Assembly: GCF_002895005.1 (NCBI RefSeq)
Contig: NZ_POWF01000002.1
Coordinates: forward strand, 310,001-374,000
Source of the DNA: Hanstruepera neustonica
GTDB lineage: Bacteria; Bacteroidota; Bacteroidia; Flavobacteriales; Flavobacteriaceae
Direction of reading: 5' to 3'
Length of the DNA stretch: 64,000 nucleotides
The position numbers were made by a program, and so were the translations under genes. Positions 46,964-56,224 of the stretch are shown here, one piece after another (the first letter of the stretch is position 1; every line of letters starts with the position of its first letter). The notes beneath the pieces are model-generated. The model was given only the letters and a program-made list of their open reading frames with translations. It had not been told where the DNA came from and made no database searches.

Positions 46964-47710
46964 ATGAAAATATTAGTATGTATTAGTCATGTTCCTGATA
47001 CGACTTCCAAAATCAATTTCACTGAAAATGACACAAAGTTTGATACTAATGGTGTTCAATTTGTGATTAATCCAAACGATGAATTTGGTTTGACGAGAGC
47101 AATGTGGTTTAAAGAAAAACAAGGTGCCAACGTTACTGTTGTTAATGTTGGAGGTGCTGAAACTGAACCAACACTTCGTAAGGCTTTGGCTATTGGAGCG
47201 GATAGTGCCATACGTGTTAATACGACTGCAAAAGACGGATTTCAAGTTGCCAAAGAATTAGCAAAAGTTGTTCAGGATGGTGGTTATGATTTAGTAATTG
47301 CTGGTAGAGAATCCATTGATTACAATGGCGGTATGGTTCCTGGGATGTTAGCGGGTTTAACCAATGCCAATTTTGTGAATAACTGCATCAGTCTTGAAGT
47401 AGACGGCAATAATGCCAAAGCTGTGAGAGAAATTGATGGCGGTAAGGAAACCGTTTCCACTAATCTGCCTTTGGTGATTGGCGGACAGAAGGGATTGGTT
47501 GAAGAAAGTGATTTACGTATTCCAAACATGAGAGGTATTATGATGGCTCGTCAAAAACCCCTTCAAGTTGTTGATCCAACGGATGCTCAAGCCGAAACAG
47601 ACTCTGTCAAGTTTGAAAAACCAGCACCAAAAGGTGCAGTCAAGTTAGTTGACGCAGACAATGTCCAAGAGCTTGTAAATTTATTGCATAACGAAGCCAA
47701 AGTCATATAA
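46964..47710 (+). CDS. etfB: Electron transfer flavoprotein beta subunit
   Basis: A 248-residue ETF subunit that takes electrons from acyl-CoA dehydrogenases. Motifs are MKILVCISHVPDTTSKI, FVINPNDEFGLTRA, the AGRESIDYNGGMVPGMLAGL signature and PLVIGGQKGLVEESDLRIPNMRGIM with the typical recognition region. It is followed by etfA after 23 bp. A palindromic candidate operator lies about 70 bp upstream. Confidence 0.96.
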   Translation: MKILVCISHVPDTTSKINFTENDTKFDTNGVQFVINPNDEFGLTRAMWFKEKQGANVTVVNVGGAETEPTLRKALAIGADSAIRVNTTAKDGFQVAKELAKVVQDGGYDLVIAGRESIDYNGGMVPGMLAGLTNANFVNNCISLEVDGNNAKAVREIDGGKETVSTNLPLVIGGQKGLVEESDLRIPNMRGIMMARQKPLQVVDPTDAQAETDSVKFEKPAPKGAVKLVDADNVQELVNLLHNEAKVI

Positions 47711-47733
47711 TTAACGTACAAAAAGAAAAGAAA

Positions 47734-48693
47734 ATGTCAGTTTTAGTATATACAGAATCAGAAAACGGAAAATTTAAGAAAACCGCTTTGGAAGTGGCTT
47801 CCTATGCCAAGGCTGTTGCCGAACAAATGGGAACATCGGTTACGGCTATTACATTTAATGCCAATGATGTTAGTGTTTTAGGAAATCATGGTGTTGACAA
47901 AGTTCTAAAGGTAACCAATTCGCAATTAGAATCCTTCAACGCCAAAGCGTATGCAAGTGCCATATCACAAGCCGCAAAAAACGAAAATGCAAAAGTGGTT
48001 GTCGTTAGCTCAAGTGCAGACAGTAAGTATCTAGCACCTCTTTTAGCTATTGATTTGGAAGCTGGCTATGCCTCAAATGTGGTTGAAGCTCCAAGTAGTG
48101 TTTCCCCATTTACCGTTAAGAGAACCGCTTTTACCAATAAGGCATTCAATTCAACCTCAATCAACACTGATGTGAAGTTAGTAGGTGTTTCCAAAAACGC
48201 CTTTGGGGTGGTCGAAACATCAGCATCGGCAAGTGCAGAAGATTTTTCACCAAACATTCCTGAATTAGGTGTTTCGGTGGAATCGGTTGATAAAGTCACT
48301 GGAAAAGTCACAATAGCTGATGCTGAAATAGTTGTATCAGGTGGTCGTGGTTTAAAAGGCCCAGAAAATTGGGGTATGATTGAAGAATTGGCTGATGTAT
48401 TGGGTGCTGCTACAGCATGCTCGAAACCCGTAAGTGATTTAGGATGGAGACCACATAGTGAACACGTGGGGCAAACAGGTAAGCCAGTAGCTTCAAACTT
48501 ATATATAGCCGTAGGCATTTCAGGAGCAATTCAACATTTGGCTGGAATCAATGCTTCTAAAGTAAAAGTGGTCATCAATACCGATCCTGAAGCACCTTTC
48601 TTTAAGGCTGCAGATTATGGAATCGTTGGTGATGCCTTCGAAGTAGTTCCAAAACTCATTGAGAATTTAAAAGCGTTTAAGGCACAACAATAA
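47734..48693 (+). CDS. etfA: Electron transfer flavoprotein alpha subunit
   Basis: A 319-residue FAD-binding partner of EtfB. The N-terminal domain covers about 1-190. The C-terminal FAD domain has VVSGGRGLKGPENWGMI, ASKPVSD-like CSKPVSDLGWRPHSEHVGQTGKPVASNLYIAVGISGAIQHLAGI and INTDPEAPFFKAADYGIVGD, all characteristic of EtfA. It passes electrons toward the quinone pool. Confidence 0.97.
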   Translation: MSVLVYTESENGKFKKTALEVASYAKAVAEQMGTSVTAITFNANDVSVLGNHGVDKVLKVTNSQLESFNAKAYASAISQAAKNENAKVVVVSSSADSKYLAPLLAIDLEAGYASNVVEAPSSVSPFTVKRTAFTNKAFNSTSINTDVKLVGVSKNAFGVVETSASASAEDFSPNIPELGVSVESVDKVTGKVTIADAEIVVSGGRGLKGPENWGMIEELADVLGAATACSKPVSDLGWRPHSEHVGQTGKPVASNLYIAVGISGAIQHLAGINASKVKVVINTDPEAPFFKAADYGIVGDAFEVVPKLIENLKAFKAQQ

Positions 48694-48719
48694 ATATATT
48701 TTTTTTAAATTGTATTTAT

Positions 48720-48798
48720 AAAGGGCTGTTTAAATTAGTTTAAAGTACCAAAAACTGTTCATAACCGTTTGGTAAAGTCCTAATTTAAACAGTTCTTT
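48720..48798. repeat. Long inverted repeat downstream of etfA
   Basis: AAAGGGCTGTTTAAATTAG and CTAATTTAAACAGTTCTTT pair over 19 bp (two G-U pairs), enclosing a second stem TACCAAA / TTTGGTA. A GCTTTTTT tract follows, so it may act as the etfA terminator, although the stem is unusually long and the loop of about 41 nt is structured. It ends 15 bp before the next ATG. Confidence 0.6.
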
Positions 48799-48813
48799 GC
48801 TTTTTTATATTCT

Positions 48814-49428
48814 ATGAGTTTAGTTCGACTGAAAATAAAAGGTATTTCCTACAGCCAAACGCAAAATGGAGCTTATGCCTTAATATTAAATGAAGTAGAT
48901 AGCGATCGAAAATTACCAATTGTTATTGGTGCTTTTGAAGCTCAATCCATTGCCATTGCTCTAGAAAAGGAAATTAGACCACCCAGACCCTTAACCCATG
49001 ATCTCTTTAAGAATTTTGCTGATCGATTTGATATTGTTGTTAAGCAGGTTATTATCCACAAATTAGTTGATGGTGTGTTTTACTCCAGTATTATTTGTGA
49101 ACGCGATAAAATTGAAGAGATTATTGATGCCCGAACCAGTGATGCCATAGCTTTGGCATTGCGATTTCAAGCACCTATTTTCACCTACAAGAACATCTTG
49201 GATAAAGCTGGTATTTACCTAAAAATAAATCCAGAAAAAGAAGACGAGTCCGAAGAGGATAGTGTCTTGGTTGATGATTTAATTGCTGAAGAACTCGAAA
49301 CGGGAAGTGTTCAAGAAAGTTACAAGAGTAAAACTTTGGAAGAACTTCACAACCTACTCGATGAAGCTGTTGCCAATGAAGACTACGAAAAGGCTGCAAA
49401 AATTCGAGACGAAATTTCTAAACGATAA
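48814..49428 (+). CDS. Bifunctional nuclease family (DUF151) protein with UvrB/UvrC motif
   Basis: A 204-residue protein. Residues about 1-150 are the DUF151 domain (GISYSQTQNGAYALILNEVD, LPIVIGAFEAQSIAIALE, RPLTHDLFKNF, DARTSDAIALALRF). A UvrB/UvrC-like helical hairpin is at the C-terminus (LEELHNLLDEAVANEDYEKA, AKIRDEISKR). Nuclease activity is known from plant and thermophile homologs of this family; the cellular substrate is not known. It is 6 bp before the nucleoside transporter gene, so probably one operon. Confidence 0.92.
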   Translation: MSLVRLKIKGISYSQTQNGAYALILNEVDSDRKLPIVIGAFEAQSIAIALEKEIRPPRPLTHDLFKNFADRFDIVVKQVIIHKLVDGVFYSSIICERDKIEEIIDARTSDAIALALRFQAPIFTYKNILDKAGIYLKINPEKEDESEEDSVLVDDLIAEELETGSVQESYKSKTLEELHNLLDEAVANEDYEKAAKIRDEISKR

Positions 49429-49434
49429 CAAACT

Positions 49435-51153
49435 ATGAAACAGTTTTTATTAGCTATTACAGCTATTTTTTTTGGTCTAAACGCAATTTGTGCTCAAAGT
49501 ATTGAAAAAAAATGGCAGTTTCAAGCAATAGAAAATGATACTGTTTCCAATCTATTTCAATTATCTGAATCTGATGTTTTTGTTTTAGATAAAGGCGATT
49601 TTAAATATAATATTGCATCTCGAAATCTTGAAGCATCAGGAGATTATATCCATCAAAATAACTTATTGGTTTTTTATTACAACCAACCTAATGATACGAT
49701 AAGAAGATATAAAATATCTGAACTTACTGATTCAACATTGGTTTTTGTTGAAAACAATACAACATATCGTTTTAAATCATTTCCGGAACTTCAGGAAGCA
49801 ACAGGCAATAGCATTTCAGAAAACAATAAAGACACCATAATTCCTAGTCAAGGATTTTCAATAAATAGCCTTTGGAGAGGTATATTAGGAATGATTTCCT
49901 TAATTTTCATAGCCTTTTTATTCAGCAGCAACAGACGCGCTATTAACTGGAAAACGGTTGGTATTGGCCTGGCTTTTCAATTGGTTATTGCTGTTGGTGT
50001 TTTAAAAGTGCCGATAATTCAAAAAATATTCGAAACCATAGGGAAATTATTTATCAAGGTATTAGATTTTACCAGGGCAGGTAGTCAATTTTTATTTGAA
50101 GGTCTTGTTGTTGATATGGATACTTTTGGTTTCATTTTCGCCTTTCAAGTATTACCTACCATTTTGTTCTTTTCAGCATTAACTTCAGTACTGTTCTATT
50201 TGGGTATTATTCAGAGAGTTGTTAAAGCATTTGGCTGGCTTCTTTCTAAATTATTAAAGATTTCTGGTGCTGAAAGTTTAAGTGTTGCAGGAAATATATT
50301 TTTAGGCCAAACGGAGGCGCCATTGCTTATCAAGGCTTACTTGGAAAAAATGAATAAATCTGAAATGTTGTTGGTGATGATTGGTGGTATGGCTACGGTT
50401 GCGGGTGCTGTTTTAGCGGCCTATATTGGTTTTTTAGGTGGTGATGACCCGGCGTTGCGATTGGTTTATGCCAAGCATCTTCTCGCGGCATCGGTCATGG
50501 CGGCTCCAGGTGCCATTGTAATTTCAAAAATATTATCCCCTCAAACCGAACAAATCAACACAGATGTCACCGTTGAGTCCGAAAAAATTGGTTCTAATTT
50601 TTTAGATGCCATTGCCAATGGCACAACGGAAGGCTTGAGATTAGCTGTTAACGTCGGTGCTATGCTTTTGGTGTTTGTAGCTTTTATTGCTATGATTAAC
50701 TACATTTTTTTACAAATTGGTAGTTTCTCTGGATTAAACTCATGGATAGCTGAAAACACCCCTTATCAAAATTTATCATTAGAGTTGATTTTGGGCTATA
50801 TTTTTGCACCCCTTATGTGGCTTATTGGCGTTGCCAAAGAAGATATGATGATGATGGGGCAATTGTTAGGTATTAAACTGGCAGCAAGTGAATTTGTTGG
50901 ATACATCCAATTGGCCGACTTGAAAAATGTTGCTAGCGCCACACACTTGAACTACAATAAGTCAATTATTATGGCTACCTATATGCTTTGTGGTTTTGCC
51001 AATTTTGCTTCCATAGGCATTCAAATTGGCGGAATTGGATCTTTGGCTCCGGGTCAACGCAAAACCTTGTCCGAATTTGGTATGAAAGCGTTAATTGGCG
51101 GAACAATAGCCTCTTTAATTTCAGCGACCATTGCAGGAATGATTATTGGCTAA
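49435..51153 (+). CDS. Nucleoside transporter (CNT family) with N-terminal secreted lipocalin-like domain
   Basis: A 572-residue protein. The first ~20 residues are a signal peptide (FLLAITAIFFGLNAICAQ). Residues about 20-125 resemble a small beta-barrel lipocalin-like domain (KKWQFQAIENDTVSNLFQLSES, RRYKISELTDSTLVFVENN). The concentrative nucleoside transporter follows from about 140, with several TM helices, GQTEAPLLIKAYL (the G-Q-T-E-A-P nucleoside-binding motif), and ANFASIGIQIGGIG. It imports nucleosides with Na+ or H+. Its neighbours thyA and DHFR fit pyrimidine deoxynucleotide supply. Confidence 0.9.
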   Translation: MKQFLLAITAIFFGLNAICAQSIEKKWQFQAIENDTVSNLFQLSESDVFVLDKGDFKYNIASRNLEASGDYIHQNNLLVFYYNQPNDTIRRYKISELTDSTLVFVENNTTYRFKSFPELQEATGNSISENNKDTIIPSQGFSINSLWRGILGMISLIFIAFLFSSNRRAINWKTVGIGLAFQLVIAVGVLKVPIIQKIFETIGKLFIKVLDFTRAGSQFLFEGLVVDMDTFGFIFAFQVLPTILFFSALTSVLFYLGIIQRVVKAFGWLLSKLLKISGAESLSVAGNIFLGQTEAPLLIKAYLEKMNKSEMLLVMIGGMATVAGAVLAAYIGFLGGDDPALRLVYAKHLLAASVMAAPGAIVISKILSPQTEQINTDVTVESEKIGSNFLDAIANGTTEGLRLAVNVGAMLLVFVAFIAMINYIFLQIGSFSGLNSWIAENTPYQNLSLELILGYIFAPLMWLIGVAKEDMMMMGQLLGIKLAASEFVGYIQLADLKNVASATHLNYNKSIIMATYMLCGFANFASIGIQIGGIGSLAPGQRKTLSEFGMKALIGGTIASLISATIAGMIIG

Positions 51154-51250
51154 TTACTCCCTGATTTTAGTTAATAACTTTTTATAGAATTTATTGGTTG
51201 GTTTATTCTGATTTGACCCTTTTTTCTATTTTTATTTCCAGTAAAATAAA

Positions 51251-52081
51251 TTGACGATGAAGCAATATCACGACCTTGTAAAGCATGTTTTAGAAAATGG
51301 CAATGAGAAATCTGACCGCACGGGAACGGGAACCAAAAGTGTTTTTGGTTATCAAATGCGTTTTGATTTAAGTGAAGGGTTTCCAATGATCACCACCAAG
51401 AAGCTTCATTTAAAATCTATCGTATATGAATTATTATGGTTTTTAAAAGGTGATACCAACATAAACTATCTTACAGAAAATGGCGTCCGAATTTGGAACG
51501 AGTGGGCTGATGACAACGGCGATTTAGGGCCTGTTTATGGTCACCAGTGGCGTAATTGGAATAGTGATGAAATCGATCAAATAAAAGATGTCATCAATAC
51601 ACTCAAAAACAATCCTGATAGCCGTCGCATGTTGGTTTCAGCTTGGAATCCATCGGTTTTGCCAGACACCTCCAAATCATTTGCAGAAAATGTAGCTAAC
51701 GGGAAAGCGGCCTTACCACCTTGCCATGCTTTTTTTCAATTTTATGTAGCTGATGGCAAATTGTCTTGCCAATTATACCAACGCAGCGCTGATATTTTCC
51801 TAGGTGTACCTTTCAATATTGCCTCTTATGCATTATTGACTTTAATGATGGCTCAAGTTTGTGGCTACCAACCAGGCGATTTTATCCACACCTTTGGTGA
51901 CGCCCATATTTACAGCAATCACTATGATCAATTGGAACTACAATTGTCTCGCGATATTAGACCATTACCAAAAATGATTCTAAATCCTGAAGTAACAGAT
52001 ATTTTCGATTTTACATTTGAGGATTTTACCTTGGTAGATTATAATCCGCATCCGCATATTAAAGGTATTGTGGCAGTTTAA
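51251..52081 (+). CDS. thyA: Thymidylate synthase
   Basis: A 276-residue enzyme converting dUMP and methylene-THF to dTMP and DHF. The active-site Cys is in [32 protein letters not shown]. Further motifs are [31 protein letters not shown] and the terminal [11 protein letters not shown]. It is about 470 bp upstream of the DHFR domain gene that regenerates THF, giving a functional pair. Confidence 0.98.
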   Translation: MTMKQYHDLVKHVLENGNEKSDRTGTGTKSVFGYQMRFDLSEGFPMITTKKLHLKSIVYELLWFLKGDTNINYLTENGVRIWNEWADDNGDLGPVYGHQWRNWNSDEIDQIKDVINTLKNNPDSRRMLVSAWNPSVLPDTSKSFAENVANGKAALPPCHAFFQFYVADGKLSCQLYQRSADIFLGVPFNIASYALLTLMMAQVCGYQPGDFIHTFGDAHIYSNHYDQLELQLSRDIRPLPKMILNPEVTDIFDFTFEDFTLVDYNPHPHIKGIVAV

Positions 52082-52085
52082 AATC

Positions 52086-52499
52086 ATGGTTCTGAGAATA
52101 CTGCTACTAACGGCTTTTTTATTTTGTAATTCATTATTTTCTCAAGAAAACAATGCTAACAGGCAATTCCCTGTGTATAGAGGTTGTGACCCAGCATTAA
52201 GTTATAATACCCAAAAGGAGTGCACTACTCAAAAAATCATGGATTATATTAAAGTTAGTATCAACTATGAGTTGGCTGACAAATTATTTCCTTTAGATAA
52301 AACCACACAATTTTTGGTAAGCTTTTCTATTAACAAAAAGGGCAAATTAGAAAATATTACTGCCAAAGCTCACAAACGTGAAATGGCTGCTGAAGCAATC
52401 AATGTCCTAAAACGTATGCCAAAATTAAAAAGTCCTGGGTACAAGAATGGTAAACCTGTAAATACAGAAATGGAAATATTGATGACCATATATTTTTAA
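52086..52499 (+). CDS. TonB-C-terminal-like (energy transducer) secreted protein
   Basis: About 137 residues from ATG, with a signal peptide (VLRILLLTAFLFCNSLFSQ). The mature protein has FPVYRGCDPALSYNTQKECT, two Cys in a pattern recurrent in Flavobacteria TonB-like proteins, and a C-terminal beta-alpha-beta segment (LVSFSINKKGKLENITAKAH, then KMRPKL-like KRMPKLKSPGYKNGKPVNTEM). It lacks a membrane anchor and a proline-rich linker, so it is TonB-domain-like rather than a complete TonB. Confidence 0.75.
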   Translation: MVLRILLLTAFLFCNSLFSQENNANRQFPVYRGCDPALSYNTQKECTTQKIMDYIKVSINYELADKLFPLDKTTQFLVSFSINKKGKLENITAKAHKREMAAEAINVLKRMPKLKSPGYKNGKPVNTEMEILMTIYF

Positions 52500-52554
52500 C
52501 TTCTTCTTATTAATGCTAGAAAAAAGTTAAATTTACATCAGATAATAACAAGCC

Positions 52555-53463
52555 ATGTTCGGAAAAAAGAAATCCCAAACTCTAGAAATAGATAAAGAGC
52601 AGTTAGAACTTATTAAGCATGCTCAAAAACGGATTAAACAAAAAAAACGTTTATACGCACATTTTGTGGTGTTTTTGATAGGTGCTGTATTTTTAATAAT
52701 TGCCAATTTGGTTTTAAACATAGGAAAAGACGTCACTTTTTTTGGTATAGACTGGTTTGTATATGCTATTTTATTTTGGTTTTTTCTGTTTGTTTATCAT
52801 CTTTTCAACGTTTTTGTCACATCCAAATTATTGAGCAAAAAATGGGAGGAAAAACAACTTAATGATTTAGTCGCTAAACAAAAAGAACGCATTGCTGAAC
52901 TTCAAGAACGGGTTGATAAAGACTATCCGTTACCTACTGAAAAAAAAACTCCAGTAAAGAACTCTAAAAACTCTGAAATAACACTTATTGTAGCTGCTGG
53001 TGAGGACAATGCTATTGGAAAGGACAATGATCTTATATGGCATTTGAGTGATGACCTCAAACGGTTTAAAAATCTTACGAATGGGCACCACATCATAATG
53101 GGTCGTAAAACTTTTGAGAGTTTTCCAAAACCACTTCCAAACAGGACTCATATTGTCATTACACGTCAAAACAACTACCAAGTTCCCAATGGCATTATTG
53201 TGGTCAATAATTTAGAAGATGCTTTTGACGCTGCCAAAAATGACAAGCAGCCTTTTGTAATAGGTGGTGGTGAAATTTATAAACAGGCTATGCCTTTTGC
53301 AGATAAAATTGAACTGACTCGCGTTCATGGTAGCTTTGAAAATGCTGATACTTTCTTCCCAGAAATTAATAGCTCTGCTTGGAAAGAAGTGACTAAAACG
53401 TTTCATGATAAGGATGAAAAACACAACTATGCATTTTCATTTATTACTTACAAAAGAGCTTAA
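52555..53463 (+). CDS. 2TM-domain / dihydrofolate reductase fusion
   Basis: A 302-residue fusion. Residues 1-95 are a 2TM domain with a charged start (KHAQKRIKQKKRLYAHF) and helices at about 38-60 and 67-92. A Lys/Glu-rich coiled segment follows at about 95-125. Residues about 138-302 are a complete DHFR (LIVAAGEDNAIGKDNDLIWHLSDDLKRFK, IIMGRKTFESFPKPLPNRTHIVI, FVIGGGEIYKQAMP). The acidic catalytic residue is present in SDDLKRF. DHFR is normally a soluble ~160-residue protein, so this one appears membrane-anchored. No frameshift separates the parts. Confidence 0.9.
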   Translation: MFGKKKSQTLEIDKEQLELIKHAQKRIKQKKRLYAHFVVFLIGAVFLIIANLVLNIGKDVTFFGIDWFVYAILFWFFLFVYHLFNVFVTSKLLSKKWEEKQLNDLVAKQKERIAELQERVDKDYPLPTEKKTPVKNSKNSEITLIVAAGEDNAIGKDNDLIWHLSDDLKRFKNLTNGHHIIMGRKTFESFPKPLPNRTHIVITRQNNYQVPNGIIVVNNLEDAFDAAKNDKQPFVIGGGEIYKQAMPFADKIELTRVHGSFENADTFFPEINSSAWKEVTKTFHDKDEKHNYAFSFITYKRA

Positions 53464-53476
53464 CAAGCTCCTAAAC

Positions 53477-54373
53477 ATGAGGACTCTTATTATATGGTTT
53501 TTGCTAATTACTGCGTATTCTACTCAAGCGCAAACCATGCTTAATATCCCAATTCAAAATGGTAATATACATGTAACCACTTATGGTGGTGGAGAGCCAA
53601 TACTGATTATTAATGGTGGTCCAGGCATGAATAGCAATGGTTTTGTTTCTTTGGCTCAAGAATTAGGTAAAACCCATCTAGCCATTTTATACGACCAACG
53701 CGGAACAGGAAAATCTACTATATCTGAAATTAATTCTGAAACCATGACCATGGACTTGATGGTTTCCGATATTGAAATTATTAGACAGTATTTTGGTTTT
53801 GAAAATTGGATAGTTTTGGGTCATTCTTTTGGAGGTATGTTAGCCTCCTATTATCTCAAAAAACAACCTGAGCGTATTCGCGGATTAATTCTATCCGGAT
53901 CTGGTGGATTTGATTTAAACATCACACGAAATTTAAATTTACTAGCTAGGTTATCTGAAACTGAACGTGATTCACTTAATTATTGGAATCAACGAATCAA
54001 CCAAGGTGACACCACGTATTTGGCAAGCTATAATCGTGGGAAGTATTTAGCACCTGCTTATGTGTATGATCGAAAACATGTACCTGTCATTGCAGAACGT
54101 TTAACACAAGGTAATTCAGTAGTAAATAGTTTAATTTGGCAAAATATGCGTGCCATTGAATTTAATTGCCGTGATGGCTATAGAAATTTCACAAATCCTG
54201 TTTTAATCATTCAGGGCAAGCAAGATGTCATGGGAAATACTATTGCCAGAGAAGCTCATAAATTACTCGAAAATTCTGAATTGGTATTTTTGAATGAATG
54301 TGTGCATTATGGCTGGCTAGAACAGCCTGAAGGTTATTTTGAAGCTATCCATCGGTTTTTATCAAACTTTTGA
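53477..54373 (+). CDS. Alpha/beta-hydrolase, proline-iminopeptidase-like, secreted
   Basis: About 298 residues from the ATG giving MRTLIIWFLLITAYSTQAQ, a signal peptide; the longer in-frame extension overlaps the previous gene. The nucleophile elbow is GHSFGGMLA (Ser), the oxyanion loop is NGGPGMNSNG, and DQRGTGKST is typical of S33 peptidases. The catalytic Asp is probably in IQGKQDVM and the His in NECVHYGWLE. It is likely exported to the periplasm. Substrate unknown. Confidence 0.88.
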   Translation: MRTLIIWFLLITAYSTQAQTMLNIPIQNGNIHVTTYGGGEPILIINGGPGMNSNGFVSLAQELGKTHLAILYDQRGTGKSTISEINSETMTMDLMVSDIEIIRQYFGFENWIVLGHSFGGMLASYYLKKQPERIRGLILSGSGGFDLNITRNLNLLARLSETERDSLNYWNQRINQGDTTYLASYNRGKYLAPAYVYDRKHVPVIAERLTQGNSVVNSLIWQNMRAIEFNCRDGYRNFTNPVLIIQGKQDVMGNTIAREAHKLLENSELVFLNECVHYGWLEQPEGYFEAIHRFLSNF

Positions 54374-54423
54374 TAGTTTGATCTTCACCAATAATTACAG
54401 AATTCTTTTAAAGATATAATTCC

Positions 54424-54431
54424 TATTTTTG
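54424..54431 (+). promoter_or_regulatory. Predicted -7 element of fabD-lspA
   Basis: TATTTTTG matches TAnnTTTG and lies 22 bp before the fabD ATG. A clear -33 TTG is not seen. Confidence 0.45.
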
Positions 54432-54453
54432 CACCAAACAAAATTTGAATCAC

Positions 54454-55347
54454 ATGAATGCATTTATATTTCCTGGTCAAGGAGCCCAGTTTACAGGTAT
54501 GGGGTTAGATCTTTATGAAAACTCATCATTAGCTCAAGAATTGTTTGAACGAGCCAATGAAATATTGGGATTTTCTATTACCGACACCATGTTTGAAGGG
54601 TCGGCAGACGATTTAAAACAGACCAAGGTCACCCAACCTGCTATATTTTTACACTCTGTTATTTTGGCTAAAACATTGGGAGATAGTTTTAAACCTGATA
54701 TGGTTGCTGGTCATTCATTAGGCGAATTTTCGGCGCTAGTTGCTAATGGTTCCTTAAATTTTGAAGATGGATTGAGATTGGTTTCTCAACGTGCTATGGC
54801 CATGCAAAAAGCCTGTGAATTAAAACCTAGTACCATGGCTGCTGTATTAGGCCTGGATGATGATATCGTTGAAAAAGTATGCGCCATGACTGATGGGATT
54901 GTTGTGGCTGCCAATTATAATTGCCCAGGACAATTGGTGATTTCCGGTGAAGTTGATGCTATTAACAAAGCTTGTGAAACACTAAAAGAAGAAGGTGCGC
55001 GTCGGGCATTAGTATTACCAGTGGGCGGTGCATTTCATTCACCACTTATGGAACCAGCTCGTGAAGAACTGGCCTCCGCCATTGAAAATACAGCATTTAA
55101 CAAGCCTATTTGTCCGATTTACCAAAATGTATCTACGACTGCTGTCATGGATGAAAACACCATTAAAGCAAACTTAATTTCTCAATTAACGGCTCCTGTA
55201 AAATGGACCCAATCTGTGCAACAAATGATTGCTGATGGTGCAACACTATTCACTGAAGTAGGTCCGGGAAATGTTTTGCAAGGATTAGTAAAGAAAATAA
55301 ATAGAGACGCCCAAACAGCATCTGCCACATTTGAAACCAACGCTTAA
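54454..55347 (+). CDS. fabD: Malonyl-CoA:ACP transacylase
   Basis: About 297 residues from the ATG giving MNAFIFPGQGAQFTGMG; the TTG three codons before it is less likely. It loads malonyl groups onto ACP for fatty acid synthesis. Motifs are GQGAQ, the nucleophile GHSLGEFSALVA, the CoA/oxyanion region around QRAMAMQ, and AFHSPLMEPA with the catalytic His. It shares its stop codon base with the lspA start (TAATG), indicating translational coupling. Confidence 0.96.
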   Translation: MNAFIFPGQGAQFTGMGLDLYENSSLAQELFERANEILGFSITDTMFEGSADDLKQTKVTQPAIFLHSVILAKTLGDSFKPDMVAGHSLGEFSALVANGSLNFEDGLRLVSQRAMAMQKACELKPSTMAAVLGLDDDIVEKVCAMTDGIVVAANYNCPGQLVISGEVDAINKACETLKEEGARRALVLPVGGAFHSPLMEPAREELASAIENTAFNKPICPIYQNVSTTAVMDENTIKANLISQLTAPVKWTQSVQQMIADGATLFTEVGPGNVLQGLVKKINRDAQTASATFETNA

Positions 55348-55847
55348 TGAAATTATCTAGAACGGCATTTATTGTTCTGTTGATTGTTTTCAATATTGCC
55401 ATTGATCAAATCTCTAAAATCATTGTCAGGGCCAAAATCACACCTTTTAGTGAAACACCGATAATTGGCGATTATTTTACTTTACATAATGTAGAGAATA
55501 CAGGAGCCTTTTTGGGAATGGGTAGTGATTTAAACCCAACCTTACGGTTAATCTTGTTATTATTACTTCCAATTGTTGTGCTGGGCTATGTACTATATTA
55601 TATCATTAAAAATAAAACATTGGATCGCTTTTCTTTAGTGGGATTTTGCTGTATAATAGGCGGTGGTGTTGCCAACGTTTATGATAGAATTGTTCATAAA
55701 TCCGTGACCGATTTTTTCCATATAGATTTGGGTGGTGTTTTTAAAACCGGTATTTTTAACATAGCCGACATGTCCGTTATGCTAGGTATGGGATTACTAC
55801 TCTACAGTAGTTTCGCAAATACAAAAAAAGAAAAAACCTCAAACTAA
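55347..55847 (+). CDS. lspA: Prolipoprotein signal peptidase II
   Basis: A 166-residue aspartic protease with four predicted membrane helices. The catalytic Asp residues lie in GGGVANVYDRIVHKSVTDF and GIFNIADMSVMLG. It cleaves the signal peptide of lipoproteins, several of which are encoded in this window. Start overlaps fabD by one base, so synthesis of the two proteins is coupled. Confidence 0.96.
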   Translation: MKLSRTAFIVLLIVFNIAIDQISKIIVRAKITPFSETPIIGDYFTLHNVENTGAFLGMGSDLNPTLRLILLLLLPIVVLGYVLYYIIKNKTLDRFSLVGFCCIIGGGVANVYDRIVHKSVTDFFHIDLGGVFKTGIFNIADMSVMLGMGLLLYSSFANTKKEKTSN

Positions 55848-55861
55848 ATTGAGGCTTTTTT
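55832..55861. terminator. Bidirectional terminator at the lspA 3' end
   Basis: CCTCAA and TTGAGG form the stem, with runs of A before and T after. The stem overlaps the lspA stop codon and ends just before the stop of the converging small gene. Confidence 0.8.
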
Positions 55862-55866
55862 ATGTC

Positions 55867-56058
55867 TTATCTTGCCAATTCGCAAGCTTCACAATCTTTA
55901 ACTTCACCATAATAAGTCTCTCGGTACTTATGAATTGTCTTAAAAGGAATACTTAAAAATTGTTTTTTGATATAAGTTACTTTGGTCAATAATTCACCCA
56001 TTTTTGGTGTGAATCGCTTTTCGATTAGGGTTTCGCGTTTTACTGTAATCAATTTCAT
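55867..56058 (-). CDS. Small conserved-looking protein of about 63 residues
   Basis: From an internal ATG the product starts MKLITVKRETLIEKRFTPKM, continues with a basic helical stretch and a KTIHKYRETYYGE segment, and ends in VKDCEACELAR with two Cys. An in-frame start 27 codons earlier would add a non-conserved-looking N-terminus. No signal or membrane segment is seen. It is followed by a terminator shared with lspA. Function not known to me; the Cys pair might bind metal (inference). Confidence 0.65.
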   Translation of the reverse strand: MKLITVKRETLIEKRFTPKMGELLTKVTYIKKQFLSIPFKTIHKYRETYYGEVKDCEACELAR

Positions 56059-56224
56059 AATATCATTTATCATTTGGTACAAAGTAACAAAGGATCTGCC
56101 GCTAATCCAAAAAATCAATATTAAACCTTTGTTAATCAATTGATTAATATGAATACCATAATGATATCAAGGTATAATTAAGAAATTTCTAATAATTCCC
56201 TGAAATTATTAACAGTCTTAAAAA

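Noticed and set aside
48066-48518. 150-codon minus-strand frame inside etfA
   Set aside because: Antisense shadow of the conserved FAD domain; no coding features of its own.
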